A DNA stretch of 64,000 bases from Gammaproteobacteria bacterium (GTDB lineage Bacteria; Pseudomonadota; Gammaproteobacteria; Steroidobacterales; Steroidobacteraceae), in contig CANGOP010000001.1 of assembly GCA_947455595.1 (NCBI GenBank), forward strand, positions 186,001 through 250,000, written 5' to 3'. Positions within the stretch are counted from its first letter, which is position 1. Every line of letters begins with the position of its first letter. Below, in pieces: positions 37,295-46,401 of the stretch. The notes beneath the pieces were generated by a model. The model worked only from the letters and a program-made list of their open reading frames with translations, was not told the origin of the DNA and ran no database searches. The position numbers and the translations under genes were made by a program.

Positions 37295-38841
37295 ATTTGG
37301 CCGCGTCCGATCGGCGTTGGCGCTGGGGCGTCTTTCTCTTTGCCCTTCTCTTTGTCGGCGGTTTTGATGCGATGTGGACGGGTAAGCGCTACGCCTATGC
37401 GGCGGACAGCGCCTCTTACATCGAAATGGCCGACTCCCTGTATCACGACGGTCGGCCTCTGGTGACACCGTGGGATGCGACGGAAGGACCGGCGGATCAG
37501 ATTCCGCAAAGACTTTTCCCGCCCGGCTATCCCCTGTTGATTGCCGCTTTTATGCCCCTGACGGGAGACGCACGGACGGCTGCGCTCTTTCCCGGGCGAA
37601 TTGCGGCGATCTGTCTGCCTGTCTTGATCTTGAGTTTATTCAGCGGTGCATTGCGCGAGAAATCGCTTGCCCTAGTTGCCATGTATGCACTGCTGACACC
37701 GGGTGTGCGCGGGTGGCAGTTTCTCGCATATTCCGATGTCACAGCATTGGCCGTCTCAGTGCTGGCTTTGGGTGCACTGGCGCGCGGACTGAAACTGCTG
37801 GGAGACACGCGCCGACCGATGCTCTGGTGCGCCCTTGCGGGGTTTTCGGCCGGTAGTGCCTACGGTATTCGTAACGCGGGCATTGCGGTCCTCGCCATCA
37901 CGGTGGTGATGTTGGTTGAAAGTTTCTGGCGGCGGCGTGCTTGGCGGGAATCGCTTGCTGTTGGGTTAGGCGCGATGGGTCCCCTGGCGGCATTGTGGGT
38001 CTACAACCTGCAGACCTTCGGTGAGTTGCAACCGTACACGATGCCGCCGTCAAACCGCGCTTGGTTCTTGAATGTGGTGGATTGGACGCGTGCGAGTTTT
38101 ACGGACGCCGGAATTCCCTGGCAGTTGGCTGAGCGCTTGCCGCGGTTGGTCCCTCCGCTGGCGTTGGGTGTGGTGCTCATACTCTTGATCTTGGCTTTCT
38201 GGCGCCTGCGGGTCGATCCACGGCGCCGGGCGCTGTTCATGTTGCTGGCTGGGTATGCAACCGGCGGCGCTCTGCTCTTGATCCTGTCACGCAGTCGCTA
38301 CGAGTGGGGTAACACCATTGATGAGCGCAATACCTTGCAATACACATGGGCGTTGGCGTTTGCGTTGGTGATGGCCGTTCCGATCCTGTGCCGACCGCAG
38401 ATCGTCCGGCTCTTGCGACGGCTGGGGTGGGGATTTCTTGCGATGATGGGGTGCATGTCGGTCTACGACGCGTGGTCGGTTGGCACGGCCCCGGTCGAGT
38501 GGTGGCAGAAACTCGCGGCGGATCCGCAGGTCTTGCAGGCAGCACGGCTGCCGCGCCCCGTCTATTTGGCCTCAAACCGGGCTGTCCTTTTTCGAATCAG
38601 TGCTGGCGCCCACGTTCGCAATGTGGAAATCGGTGGCGACGATCGTGAGTTGAGACGCGTGCTGGATCACGTCCACAGAGAGGCTGCCGGTCGACCGGTG
38701 CGGTTCTTACTGGTCTGTGATGAATACACAGAGGGTTATTCGGCCTGTGGTGGAGCACCCATAGAAGGCGTTCCAGCGCCGGTTTGTCCGTTCGTCCGCG
38801 AGCCTTCACCGCGCGTACTCGCCTGCGATGTGCCGCCGTGA
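37288..38841 (+). CDS. Multi-pass membrane glycosyltransferase-like protein (GT39/ArnT type)
   Basis: A 517-residue protein with a basic N-terminus, about eleven membrane segments and a soluble C-terminal part. After the first membrane helix comes a periplasmic loop with acidic residues (AADSASYIEMADSLYHDG) and QRLFPPGYPLLIAAF, the pattern of GT-C glycosyltransferases that use polyprenyl-phosphate sugars. It overlaps the UbiA-like gene by 7 bases and ends with GTGA overlap into the next gene. It probably transfers a sugar from a lipid carrier made by its neighbour; acceptor unknown. Assignment to GT39 is by pattern only. Confidence 0.7.
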   Translation: MVNLAASDRRWRWGVFLFALLFVGGFDAMWTGKRYAYAADSASYIEMADSLYHDGRPLVTPWDATEGPADQIPQRLFPPGYPLLIAAFMPLTGDARTAALFPGRIAAICLPVLILSLFSGALREKSLALVAMYALLTPGVRGWQFLAYSDVTALAVSVLALGALARGLKLLGDTRRPMLWCALAGFSAGSAYGIRNAGIAVLAITVVMLVESFWRRRAWRESLAVGLGAMGPLAALWVYNLQTFGELQPYTMPPSNRAWFLNVVDWTRASFTDAGIPWQLAERLPRLVPPLALGVVLILLILAFWRLRVDPRRRALFMLLAGYATGGALLLILSRSRYEWGNTIDERNTLQYTWALAFALVMAVPILCRPQIVRLLRRLGWGFLAMMGCMSVYDAWSVGTAPVEWWQKLAADPQVLQAARLPRPVYLASNRAVLFRISAGAHVRNVEIGGDDRELRRVLDHVHREAAGRPVRFLLVCDEYTEGYSACGGAPIEGVPAPVCPFVREPSPRVLACDVPP

Positions 38842-39200
38842 CGACGCTTGCGGATGAAGCGCTGGTCAGGCGAGCGGTCACCATCGGCACGCGGTTAGGC
38901 GGATCTGGGTTACACGGTCTGCGTGGCGCGTTTGACCGTATTGGGCGGGGCGCTACGTTTGATTCTTGGGTGGCGATCGGGGTGAATGAGCCGATCACGC
39001 CGGTAGACGTCAGCGAGGCCCTGGCCGACACGTTGCCGTTGATGGCTCGCGCTGCCCGGCTGGCGCCAAGCGCGTTGGCTCAGTTGTTGGCGGATCTCTT
39101 ACCGCGAATTGTGGACGAGATGACGCCTGACGGTGTGCTACCGGCACCGCAGCCCGGATTGTTTGGTCGTTTCCGTCGATTCTTACGAGGTACTGCATGA
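38838..39200 (+). CDS. YidB-like (DUF937) protein
   Basis: A 120-residue product from a GTG start that overlaps the stop of the preceding gene (GTGA). It matches the YidB/DUF937 pattern: a glycine-rich start ([13 protein letters not shown]), [21 protein letters not shown], then a helical repeat ending [16 protein letters not shown]. The C-terminus is basic (GRFRRFLRG). Function of the family is unknown. It lies in a chain of overlapping genes leading to pncC and thpR. Confidence 0.7.
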   Translation: MTTLADEALVRRAVTIGTRLGGSGLHGLRGAFDRIGRGATFDSWVAIGVNEPITPVDVSEALADTLPLMARAARLAPSALAQLLADLLPRIVDEMTPDGVLPAPQPGLFGRFRRFLRGTA

Positions 39201-39697
39201 CCGCTCCAACGGACCGTACGTTGCGTGGATGGTCGCAGCGAGTGGGGAGAGCTCTGTTGGCTCAGCGAGCGACGCTGACGACGGCGGAGTCCTGCACCGG
39301 GGGTTGGATCAGTAAGGTGCTGACCGACGTGCCCGGCAGTTCTGTGTGGTTCCAGATGGGCTTCGTCACCTATTCAAATGAGGCGAAGACGAGTCTGCTC
39401 GGTGTGTCCTCGCGACTGCTGCGGCGCGACGGGGCGGTGAGTGAGTCTGTTGTCGCTCAAATGGCTAAAGGTGCGCTGCGCGCTGCGCGTGCGGATATTG
39501 CCGTGGCGGTGTCCGGTGTGGCGGGTCCTGCGGGCGGTACGCCTGAAAAACCTGTCGGAACGGTGTGGATCGCCGTGGCGCGCCGAATGGGTCGCGCCGT
39601 CACCGTTGAAACGATCCACTGCCGCTTTACCGGTGACCGCGAGGTGGTGCGGCGCCGAACGGTCGCTCGTGCCCTCAAGGCCGTGCTCGCGGTATGA
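39197..39697 (+). CDS. pncC: Nicotinamide-nucleotide amidohydrolase PncC (CinA C-terminal domain)
   Basis: Deamidates nicotinamide mononucleotide to nicotinate mononucleotide in the pyridine nucleotide salvage cycle. The 166-residue protein is the stand-alone CinA C-terminal domain with [13 protein letters not shown] near residue 28 and [20 protein letters not shown] near 109. ATGA overlap at both ends places it in one operon with the YidB-like gene and thpR. It is upstream of recA, as is usual in gammaproteobacteria (cinA/pncC-recA-recX). Confidence 0.94.
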   Translation: MTAPTDRTLRGWSQRVGRALLAQRATLTTAESCTGGWISKVLTDVPGSSVWFQMGFVTYSNEAKTSLLGVSSRLLRRDGAVSESVVAQMAKGALRAARADIAVAVSGVAGPAGGTPEKPVGTVWIAVARRMGRAVTVETIHCRFTGDREVVRRRTVARALKAVLAV

Positions 39698-40224
39698 GTT
39701 GCGTGAAGACACGCCGATTGTTCGCGGCACTGTGGCCCGCAGATCCCGTGCGGTTTGCGTTGTCGGCAACGCTGCAAGCGCTCCAGTTGCCGGTGGGTGC
39801 CCGCAGGGTGCCGCAGACCGAGTGGCACATCACCGTGGCGTTTCTAGGCATTGTGCCGGAACCCTTGCGGGCGACCATTGAAGGGCTCCTGACCGAATTT
39901 CCGGTCCAGCCGGAGCCCGTGGTACTGGACAGTTTGGAGTGGTGGTCGGAGTCGCGAGTTGGCGTCTGGGCAGCGAGCCATGTGCCGCCCGCGCTGGCGG
40001 CGGCGCAAGCAGATTTATGCTGGAAATTGAGTGATTTGGGGTTGCGCGTCGACTCACGCACTTGGCGGCCTCACTTGACGCTGGCGAGAGCCATGGATAC
40101 CCCATGGGCGGCGCCGTCGTTGCCATCTTTTCAATGGCCAATTCGCTCTGTTGCGCTGGTGGAGTCACAGGCGGCGGTCGGTTCGGGCCGGTACACCCCA
40201 CTCATGGCGCACGAACTGATCTGA
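39694..40224 (+). CDS. thpR: RNA 2',3'-cyclic phosphodiesterase ThpR (LigT)
   Basis: A 176-residue 2H phosphoesterase with two HxTx-type motifs, WHITVAF near residue 44 and RPHLTLAR near 125, which form the active site. The family hydrolyses 2',3'-cyclic phosphates and can join tRNA halves through 2',5' bonds in vitro. The start overlaps the pncC stop (ATGA). It ends 96 bases before recA. Confidence 0.92.
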   Translation: MSCVKTRRLFAALWPADPVRFALSATLQALQLPVGARRVPQTEWHITVAFLGIVPEPLRATIEGLLTEFPVQPEPVVLDSLEWWSESRVGVWAASHVPPALAAAQADLCWKLSDLGLRVDSRTWRPHLTLARAMDTPWAAPSLPSFQWPIRSVALVESQAAVGSGRYTPLMAHELI

Positions 40225-40237
40225 TCGGTGCATTCGG

Positions 40238-40269
40238 GGGTGTTTTGCCTATAAATGCGACTAACACCC
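40238..40269. promoter_or_regulatory. Inverted repeat upstream of recA
   Basis: GGGTGTT (40238-40244) and AACACCC (40263-40269) are perfect 7-base arms with an 18-base spacer that contains TATAAA. It lies between the thpR stop and recA, just upstream of a GATAAT -10-like element (40285-40290). It could be a terminator stem for thpR (no T-run follows) or an operator for recA. No standard CTG-N10-CAG LexA box is visible here. Confidence 0.4.
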
Positions 40270-40320
40270 GGGGGCCTTGGGTGCGATAATCACGTCTCAC
40301 CGCAACGAGGAATTTCCAGT

Positions 40321-41352
40321 ATGGATGACAATCGCAAGAAGGCGCTCGCCGCCGCCCTTGGCCAGATCGAGAAGCAGTTTGGTAAGGGCTCTGTCATGCG
40401 CCTGGGCGATGCCTCGGCCGCGATGGATTTTGATGTCATCCCAACCGGTTCGCTCTGTCTCGATATCGCCTTGGGCGTCGGTGGATTACCGCGCGGCCGT
40501 GTCGTCGAGATCTATGGTCCGGAGTCATCGGGTAAGACCACCCTGACGCTCGAGGTCATCGCGCAGTGCCAGAAGATGGGCGGCACAGCGGCATTCGTGG
40601 ACGCCGAGCATGCGCTAGATCCGACTTATGCTGAAAAACTCGGCGTGAAGGTTGATGACCTGTTGGTGTCTCAGCCGGATACCGGCGAGCAGGCGCTCGA
40701 GATTACCGACATGCTGGTGCGCTCCGGCGCCGTCGATATCGTCGTCGTCGACTCGGTGGCGGCGCTGACGCCGAAAGCTGAAATTGAGGGCGAAATGGGC
40801 GAGTTGCAGGTCGGTCTGCACGCCCGACTGATGAGCCAGGCGCTGCGTAAGCTGACCGGTAACATCAAGCGCTCGAACACGATCGTGATCTTCATTAACC
40901 AGATCCGCATGAAGATCGGCGTGATGTTTGGCAACCCCGAGACGACCACTGGCGGTAATGCGCTCAAGTTCTACTCGTCTGTTCGCCTCGACATCCGCCG
41001 TACCGGTGCTCTTAAGAACGGCGAAGAAGTGATTGGTAACGCGACACGCGTCAAAGTTGTTAAGAACAAGGTTGCGCCACCGTTCCGTGAAGCGGAGTTC
41101 GAGATCATTTACGGCGAAGGCATTTCCCACGAAGGCGAGATCATCGATCTGGCCGTCAGCCAGAATTTGGTGGAGAAGTCGGGATCTTGGTACGCGTACA
41201 ACGGTGAGCGGATCGGTCAAGGCAAGGACAACGCCCGCAACTATTTGAAGGAACATCCGGCAACGTCGGCTGAACTGGAGGCGGAGATCCGTAAGCGCCT
41301 GCTGGCGCCGCGTCGTGGTCAGACGGGTGCTCCGCTCGCTTCTGAGGATTAA
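40321..41352 (+). CDS. recA: Recombinase RecA
   Basis: Strand-exchange ATPase and SOS co-protease. The 343-residue protein has Walker [11 protein letters not shown] near residue 66, Walker B ([23 protein letters not shown]), loop L1/L2 regions ([36 protein letters not shown]) and an acidic C-terminus. ATG at 40321 matches the family start [13 protein letters not shown] and has GAGGAA upstream. recX follows after 6 bases. Confidence 0.98.
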   Translation: MDDNRKKALAAALGQIEKQFGKGSVMRLGDASAAMDFDVIPTGSLCLDIALGVGGLPRGRVVEIYGPESSGKTTLTLEVIAQCQKMGGTAAFVDAEHALDPTYAEKLGVKVDDLLVSQPDTGEQALEITDMLVRSGAVDIVVVDSVAALTPKAEIEGEMGELQVGLHARLMSQALRKLTGNIKRSNTIVIFINQIRMKIGVMFGNPETTTGGNALKFYSSVRLDIRRTGALKNGEEVIGNATRVKVVKNKVAPPFREAEFEIIYGEGISHEGEIIDLAVSQNLVEKSGSWYAYNGERIGQGKDNARNYLKEHPATSAELEAEIRKRLLAPRRGQTGAPLASED

Positions 41353-41358
41353 TCGGTT

Positions 41359-41931
41359 ATGAACTCCGGCGGTGGGTGGCGCGGCGGATTCCGCCGGCGG
41401 GCCCCGAAGCCGCCGGAGGATCCTGCGAGCGGCGAAGCCGCGCGTGGCAAAGCCATGCGCCTGCTTGCGCGTCGGGATTACCCCTCCAAGTTGCTGCGCA
41501 ATCGCTTGGGCGAGGCGGGATTTGATGCGGGCGCTGTCGATGAGGCGGTGACGGATCTGGAAGACGCCCGTTACGTCAATGACGAGCGCTATGTGGAGTC
41601 TGCTGTTGCCGGTCGGGCGTCTCGTGGGCAGGGGCCTGTCCGGATTGGACTGGAGTTGGTCCGTCAGGGATGTCCGAAAGACCTGGTTGAGACGGCCGTG
41701 CGCCGGGATGATCCCGAGTGGACACAGCGCGCGATCGCCTTGCGTCACCGCCGGTTTGGACGTGAGGCGATCACGGAGGCCAAGGAGCGGGCGAGACAAG
41801 TGCGCTTTCTTCTGCAACGGGGCTTTACGTCTGCGCAGGTGCGCTCGGCCTTGGCGACGGCCGGTGATGACGATGGCTTTGAAATTGAGGATTCGCCGGT
41901 CGATTTCGATGCGGATGACGCCGCGGATTGA
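41359..41931 (+). CDS. recX: Regulatory protein RecX
   Basis: Inhibitor of RecA filament growth. The 190-residue protein is rich in three-helix repeats ([24 protein letters not shown], the conserved [15 protein letters not shown], and [25 protein letters not shown]). It has a basic N-terminus and an unusually acidic C-terminal end (about residues 169-190, with roughly half Asp or Glu). Directly downstream of recA with 6 bases between, so cotranscribed. Confidence 0.93.
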   Translation: MNSGGGWRGGFRRRAPKPPEDPASGEAARGKAMRLLARRDYPSKLLRNRLGEAGFDAGAVDEAVTDLEDARYVNDERYVESAVAGRASRGQGPVRIGLELVRQGCPKDLVETAVRRDDPEWTQRAIALRHRRFGREAITEAKERARQVRFLLQRGFTSAQVRSALATAGDDDGFEIEDSPVDFDADDAAD

Positions 41932-42002
41932 CCGCGCATCCCCGGTTCGGGTCGGCTAGAATCATGGGCCTGTTCAAAGACTTGCCCGCTGAAGGCCCGC
42001 CC

Positions 42003-44633
42003 ATGTCCGCACTCCCGCGCCATCTTGGCAGCACTGAACTCCGCGACCTGTTTCTGGATTACTTCCGTCGCCAGGGGCACGCAATTGTCGCCTCCAGCCC
42101 GCTAGTCCCCGGAAATGATCCCACCTTGCTATTCACCAATGCCGGCATGGTGCAGTTCAAGGATCTGTTCTTAGGCAAGGAGCAGCGGTCCTATTCGCGA
42201 GCGGTGACGTCGCAGCGCTGCGTGCGTGCCGGCGGCAAGCACAATGATCTTGAAAACGTCGGGTATACGGCCCGCCACCACACGTTTTTCGAGATGCTGG
42301 GCAATTTCAGTTTCGGCGACTACTTCAAGCGCGATGCGATTCGATTCGCTTGGCAGTTCATCACGGAAGAGTTGGGCATTCCCAAGGACCGGTTGTGGGT
42401 CACCGTGTTCGAGACGGATGACGAAGCCTTCGACTTGTGGCGTACGGAGGCGGGTGTATCTGCTGATCGCATCACCCGCATGGGCGCCAAGTCCAATTTC
42501 TGGGCAATGGGCGATACCGGCCCCTGCGGCCCCTGCACGGAGATTTTTTACGATCACGGCGCCGACATTCCCGGTGGTCCGCCGGGTTCACCGGATGAAG
42601 ATGGTGATCGCTTCGTCGAGATCTGGAACCTCGTCTTCATGCAGTACGAGCGTTCGGAAGATGGGACGCTGACATCGTTGCCGAAACCGTCGGTCGATAC
42701 CGGGATGGGGCTTGAGCGCATCTCCGCGGTGATGCAGGGCGTCCATTCGAACTATGACATTGATTTGTTCCGTCATCTGATTGCAGCGGCGGCCCAGGCG
42801 ACCGGCGCGACGGATCTCAGAGCGCCCAGTTTGCGCGTGATTGCCGACCATATTCGGGCTTGCACGTTCTTGATTGTTGATGGCGTGTTGCCATCCAATG
42901 AAGGGCGTGGCTATGTTCTGCGCCGCATCATTCGTCGCGCGATCCGTCACGGTTACCAGTTAGGCCAGACGGGCGCATTCTTTTCGACGCTGGTCGACGC
43001 CTTGGTGGCACAAATGGGCGGCGCCTATCCGGAACTCATCAAAGGTGCTGACCATGCCCGCCGTGTGCTGGCCCAGGAGGAAGCACGATTCGCGGAGACC
43101 ATCAGTGCGGGCATGGCGATTCTGGATACCGCCATCGCCGGTCTCGCCGGCAACACGACGATTCCGGGTGAGACCGTCTTCAAGCTCTACGATACCTACG
43201 GATTCCCGGTCGATCTGACGGCCGATATCGCTCGAGAGCGCGGCCTGCAGGTGGATGAAGCGGGCTTCGAAACCGCCATGCAAGCGCAGCGAGAGCGGGC
43301 GCGTGCGGCGAGCCGGTTTGGCGTTGATTTGCGCGAATCGGTGCAGTTGGATGCGCGCACCGAGTTTCTCGGCTACGAGGTCACCCAGGCCCGTGGGCGA
43401 ATCGTTGCGCTCATTGATTCAACGGGTGCTGCCGTTGAGTCTCTGGCCGTTGGCGCGACTGGCCGGGTGGTGTTGGATGGGACCCCTTTCTACGCCGAGA
43501 GTGGCGGTCAGGTCGGCGATACGGGCCTCCTGAACGCACCGGCGGGTGTTTTCGAAGTGACCGATACCCAGAAGCTCCGGGATGCGTTCGCGCATGTCGG
43601 CCAAGTCCATTCTGGGGAACTTCGTGTGGGCGAGACGGTGTCTGCGGTCGTCAGTGCCGATCGCCGCGCGGCAACGGCGCGAAACCATTCGGCCACTCAC
43701 CTGATGCATGAAGCGTTGCAGCACGTGCTCGGCGAGCATGTCCAACAGAAGGGCTCATTGGTAGAGCCGGAGCGACTGCGCTTTGACTTCTCCCACTTTC
43801 AGGCCGTCACCCCGCAAGAGATCGCTCAGATCGAGTCGATCGTGAATGCCGAGATTCTGGCGAACCGCGAGGCGGTGACCCGTCTCATGTCGTATGACGA
43901 TGCCGTGGCGGCTGGCGCGATGGCGCTGTTTGGCGAGAAATATGGCGACGTGGTGCGCGTGCTGAGCTTTGGCGATTTCTCGACCGAATTATGTGGGGGT
44001 ACTCACGTCGCTCGCACCGGTGATATTGGCGTGTTCAAGATCGTCAGCGAGGGCGGTGTGGCGGCCGGCGTTCGCCGGATCGAAGCGGTCACCGGGAGTG
44101 GAGCACTTGCCTTTTATAACGCGGGCGAAGCCGCCTTGCGGGAAATCAGCCTGCTGGTCCGTGGCACTCGTGACGAGGTCGCGGACAAGGTCGTCGCTTT
44201 GGTCGAGCGCGCTCGAAAGCTGGAGCGTGAAATCGATAGCCTCAAGGCGCGTCTCGCCAGTGGCGAGGGGGCTGATCTCGCCTCGCGCGCGGTCGCCGTG
44301 GGCGGTGTGCAGGTGGTGTCGGCGCGAATGGATGGCCTAGATGCGAAAGCCCTCCGAGCAGCCGTCGACGGCTTGAAGGAAAAACTTGGCTCCGCCGTGA
44401 TCGTGCTCGCTGGCGTGGCGGACGACGGCAAGATCACCCTGGTCGCCGGTGTCACAGCGGATCGGGTGGGTCAGCTCAAGGCCGGCGAGCTCGTGGGTCA
44501 TATTGCGGGCCAAGTGGGCGGGAAAGGCGGTGGCCGCCCAGATTTTGCACAGGCGGGTGGCACCGAGGTGGGGGCGCTGGCCGGCGCATTGGACAGCGTG
44601 GTCGGCTGGGTAAGGTCCAAACTCGGCAATTAG
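42003..44633 (+). CDS. alaS: Alanyl-tRNA synthetase
   Basis: Class II synthetase, 876 residues. The N-terminal catalytic core has [15 protein letters not shown] and the [18 protein letters not shown] motif; the editing domain has the zinc ligands HxxxH ([12 protein letters not shown]) and CGGTH; a C-Ala domain with glycine-rich segment ([15 protein letters not shown]) ends the protein. The start [10 protein letters not shown] at 42003 is set by homology; an upstream in-frame start would add 25 residues. Follows recX by 71 bases, as in E. coli. Confidence 0.97.
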   Translation: MSALPRHLGSTELRDLFLDYFRRQGHAIVASSPLVPGNDPTLLFTNAGMVQFKDLFLGKEQRSYSRAVTSQRCVRAGGKHNDLENVGYTARHHTFFEMLGNFSFGDYFKRDAIRFAWQFITEELGIPKDRLWVTVFETDDEAFDLWRTEAGVSADRITRMGAKSNFWAMGDTGPCGPCTEIFYDHGADIPGGPPGSPDEDGDRFVEIWNLVFMQYERSEDGTLTSLPKPSVDTGMGLERISAVMQGVHSNYDIDLFRHLIAAAAQATGATDLRAPSLRVIADHIRACTFLIVDGVLPSNEGRGYVLRRIIRRAIRHGYQLGQTGAFFSTLVDALVAQMGGAYPELIKGADHARRVLAQEEARFAETISAGMAILDTAIAGLAGNTTIPGETVFKLYDTYGFPVDLTADIARERGLQVDEAGFETAMQAQRERARAASRFGVDLRESVQLDARTEFLGYEVTQARGRIVALIDSTGAAVESLAVGATGRVVLDGTPFYAESGGQVGDTGLLNAPAGVFEVTDTQKLRDAFAHVGQVHSGELRVGETVSAVVSADRRAATARNHSATHLMHEALQHVLGEHVQQKGSLVEPERLRFDFSHFQAVTPQEIAQIESIVNAEILANREAVTRLMSYDDAVAAGAMALFGEKYGDVVRVLSFGDFSTELCGGTHVARTGDIGVFKIVSEGGVAAGVRRIEAVTGSGALAFYNAGEAALREISLLVRGTRDEVADKVVALVERARKLEREIDSLKARLASGEGADLASRAVAVGGVQVVSARMDGLDAKALRAAVDGLKEKLGSAVIVLAGVADDGKITLVAGVTADRVGQLKAGELVGHIAGQVGGKGGGRPDFAQAGGTEVGALAGALDSVVGWVRSKLGN

Positions 44634-44657
44634 TGAAAATTTGACGAATTATTAGTT

Positions 44658-44686
44658 GGTTGGACGCGTCGGGTTCGCGCCCAACC
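44658..44686. terminator. Hairpin between alaS and csrA
   Basis: Stem GGTTGGaCGCG / CGCGcCCAACC (11 positions with one mismatch) and a 7-base loop, 25 bases after the alaS stop. No T-run follows, so termination here would be partial; it may separate alaS and csrA transcripts. Confidence 0.45.
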
Positions 44687-44767
44687 TAAACAAATTGTCA
44701 TGGTTTCTTGCGCTGCACAGTCGTAGAGTCTGGACATCAAGATGCCCGGACAGATGATGAGAACGAC

Positions 44768-44962
44768 ATGCTGATCCTGACCCGACGTGTCGGGGAAACC
44801 GTGATGATCGGTGACAAAGTGACGGTCACTGTCTTGGGCGTTAAGGGCAATCAGGTCCGTATAGGGGTTGATGCCCCCAGGGACGTCGCGGTTCACCGCG
44901 AAGAAATCTTCGAGCGTATTCGTCGCGAAGGCGACGACGAGAACGATGTGACCGGGGAGTAA
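44768..44962 (+). CDS. csrA: Carbon storage regulator CsrA
   Basis: Small dimeric RNA-binding regulator of translation. The 64-residue product starts [16 protein letters not shown], the family signature, and has the RNA-binding R44 region ([14 protein letters not shown]) with a hydrophilic tail. The order alaS-csrA-tRNA-Ser is the classical gammaproteobacterial one. The leader contains GGA triplets, including one near 44748, of the kind bound by CsrA itself, so autoregulation is possible. Confidence 0.96.
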   Translation: MLILTRRVGETVMIGDKVTVTVLGVKGNQVRIGVDAPRDVAVHREEIFERIRREGDDENDVTGE

Positions 44963-44995
44963 TTCCCGAAACTGTCACATTTCCGGGCGATTTCT

Positions 44996-45025
44996 TTGAC
45001 CCGGGTTCCTCCTCCCCAGTATCAT
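44996..45025 (+). promoter_or_regulatory. Sigma-70 promoter of the tRNA-Ser gene
   Basis: TTGACC (44996-45001) and TATCAT (45020-45025) with an 18-base spacer, followed by a GC-rich discriminator (CCCCGCCGCCG), typical of stable-RNA promoters under stringent control. The tRNA starts 28 bases after the -10. Confidence 0.7.
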
Positions 45026-45052
45026 CCCCGCCGCCGAGACAGTCTGTAGTCC

Positions 45053-45143
45053 GGAGAGTTGGCCGAGTGGTCGAAGGCGCGCCCCTGCTAAGGGCGTAGG
45101 GACCAAAAGTCCCTCGAGGGTTCGAATCCCTCACTCTCCGCCA
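45053..45143 (+). tRNA. tRNA-Ser (GCU)
   Basis: A 91-base tRNA with a long variable arm, as in serine tRNAs. Acceptor stem GGAGAGT / ACTCTCC with discriminator G and encoded CCA (45141-45143), D arm with GGCCGAGTGGTCGAAGGC, anticodon loop CTGCTAA with anticodon GCT (reads AGC/AGU), variable arm GTAGGGACCAAAAGTCCCTC and T arm GAGGGTTCGAATCCCTC. It lies downstream of csrA as in many gammaproteobacteria. Confidence 0.97.
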
Positions 45144-45345
45144 GTTCCGGGCGTGTTCTGTCGGCGGGCGACGATGCCTGCGTGACATGCCGACGTCGGC
45201 GAAGCGGCGCGATATCGTTTTCGGTCGTACGTTAGGGTGACGTCTCGCAGGGGATCTCAGTCATGTGTCATGGACAACCACTGAGATTGGGGAATGTCTG
45301 TGCCCACCGCGCGGTTTGCCTCGCCCCATTCGCGCCCATCCCGCG

Positions 45346-46401
45346 ATGACGGATCTATCCACACGCCAACGCGCCGCTGAACAAGCCTTGCTGTGGTGGG
45401 CGCACCTGCGCCAGCCCGGTGTGGGCGCCGACGTCGAACAACAATTCTTTGCCTGGCTGCAGGCCTCCCCAGTGCATGTGGAGGAATACTTGCGTGTCGC
45501 CGCACAAGCCCCGAGTCTGCCGTCACTTGCCACCGGCAGCCCTGATCCAGCGGTGCCGGTGAAACACCGCGTGGCGGGTGACCGAGGGCCCTTCCGCCGA
45601 ATCTGGGCGCATCCCGTTTCTTGGGGAGTGCTGGTTGGAGTGCTGCTGTCGGCCATTGGGTTACTGCCGCGACCGCACGCTCTGGACACAACTGCACAGC
45701 CCACAGAGCACTTGCTGACGACGCGTCATGCAGAGGTGCGCACGTGGACGCTAGACGACGGCTCAGTGATCAAGCTCGGCCCCGACTCTGTCGCTAGCGA
45801 GCGTTACTCCCCGACGGAACGCTTGGTCCAATTGCGGACCGGTCATGCAGATTTTCATGTTGCGAAGGGCGATCGGCGCCGCTTCAGAGTCGCCGCTCTG
45901 GGAGCCAGCGTGGTGGCAACGGGGACACGGTTTGACGTGAATCTCGATGAGCAGCGGGATGTTGTCACCCTCATTGAGGGTCGCGTGGTGGTGTACGCGA
46001 ATGCAATGGACGGTGAGGGCGTCAATCAAGCTCAAGCAAGTGCTGCCCAACCACTCGTGCCAGGTCAGCAGGTGTCGATTGCCGCCGGGTGGGTCTCGGT
46101 GCCAACGCGGGTAGATCTCCACCGCATCGAGGCCTGGAAGCAGGGGCAGATCATCGCCGATGGACTGCCGCTGGCGGTCGTCGTCCGCGAATTCAATCAT
46201 TACGGTCATCGGCCGATCCGTATCGAGGATCGGAATTTAGCGGCCACTCGTCTGAGTGGCGTCTTCAATGCGAGAGACGACGCCACGTTTTTGGCGTTCT
46301 TGGACGCTGAATTGGGTGTTGAAGCGGTATCTGTGGGACCGGGTCTGTTGTTGCAAGCCCGCGCGCCGACAGCCAGAGTGCAGACAACGGAAGTCAAATA
46401 A
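45346..46401 (+). CDS. FecR-type anti-sigma factor / sensor
   Basis: A 351-residue protein with an N-terminal DUF4880-like segment (AAEQALLWWAHLRQP to FFAWLQASPVHVEEYLRVA), one transmembrane helix (WGVLVGVLLSAIGLLP, about residues 88-104), a periplasmic FecR domain (RHAEVRTWTLDDGSVIKLGPDS, VATGTRFDVNLDE, VTLIEGRVVVYA) and a C-terminal STN-like part. FecR proteins relay a signal from a TonB receptor to an ECF sigma factor. The stop overlaps the receptor start (TAATG). No ECF sigma gene lies next to it. An upstream in-frame GTG at 45265 is an alternative start. Confidence 0.88.
   Translation: MTDLSTRQRAAEQALLWWAHLRQPGVGADVEQQFFAWLQASPVHVEEYLRVAAQAPSLPSLATGSPDPAVPVKHRVAGDRGPFRRIWAHPVSWGVLVGVLLSAIGLLPRPHALDTTAQPTEHLLTTRHAEVRTWTLDDGSVIKLGPDSVASERYSPTERLVQLRTGHADFHVAKGDRRRFRVAALGASVVATGTRFDVNLDEQRDVVTLIEGRVVVYANAMDGEGVNQAQASAAQPLVPGQQVSIAAGWVSVPTRVDLHRIEAWKQGQIIADGLPLAVVVREFNHYGHRPIRIEDRNLAATRLSGVFNARDDATFLAFLDAELGVEAVSVGPGLLLQARAPTARVQTTEVK

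Noticed and set aside
40615-41817. 400-codon open frame on the minus strand opposite recA/recX
   Set aside because: Antisense to recA; no family pattern, and the recA reading is certain.
41928-41962. TTGACC and TAGAAT before alaS as a promoter
   Set aside because: The spacer is 23 bases, too long for sigma-70.
45189-45200. Palindrome GCCGACGTCGGC after tRNA-Ser
   Set aside because: Short, GC-rich and without a T-run or a second copy; too likely by chance to call an attachment site or operator.
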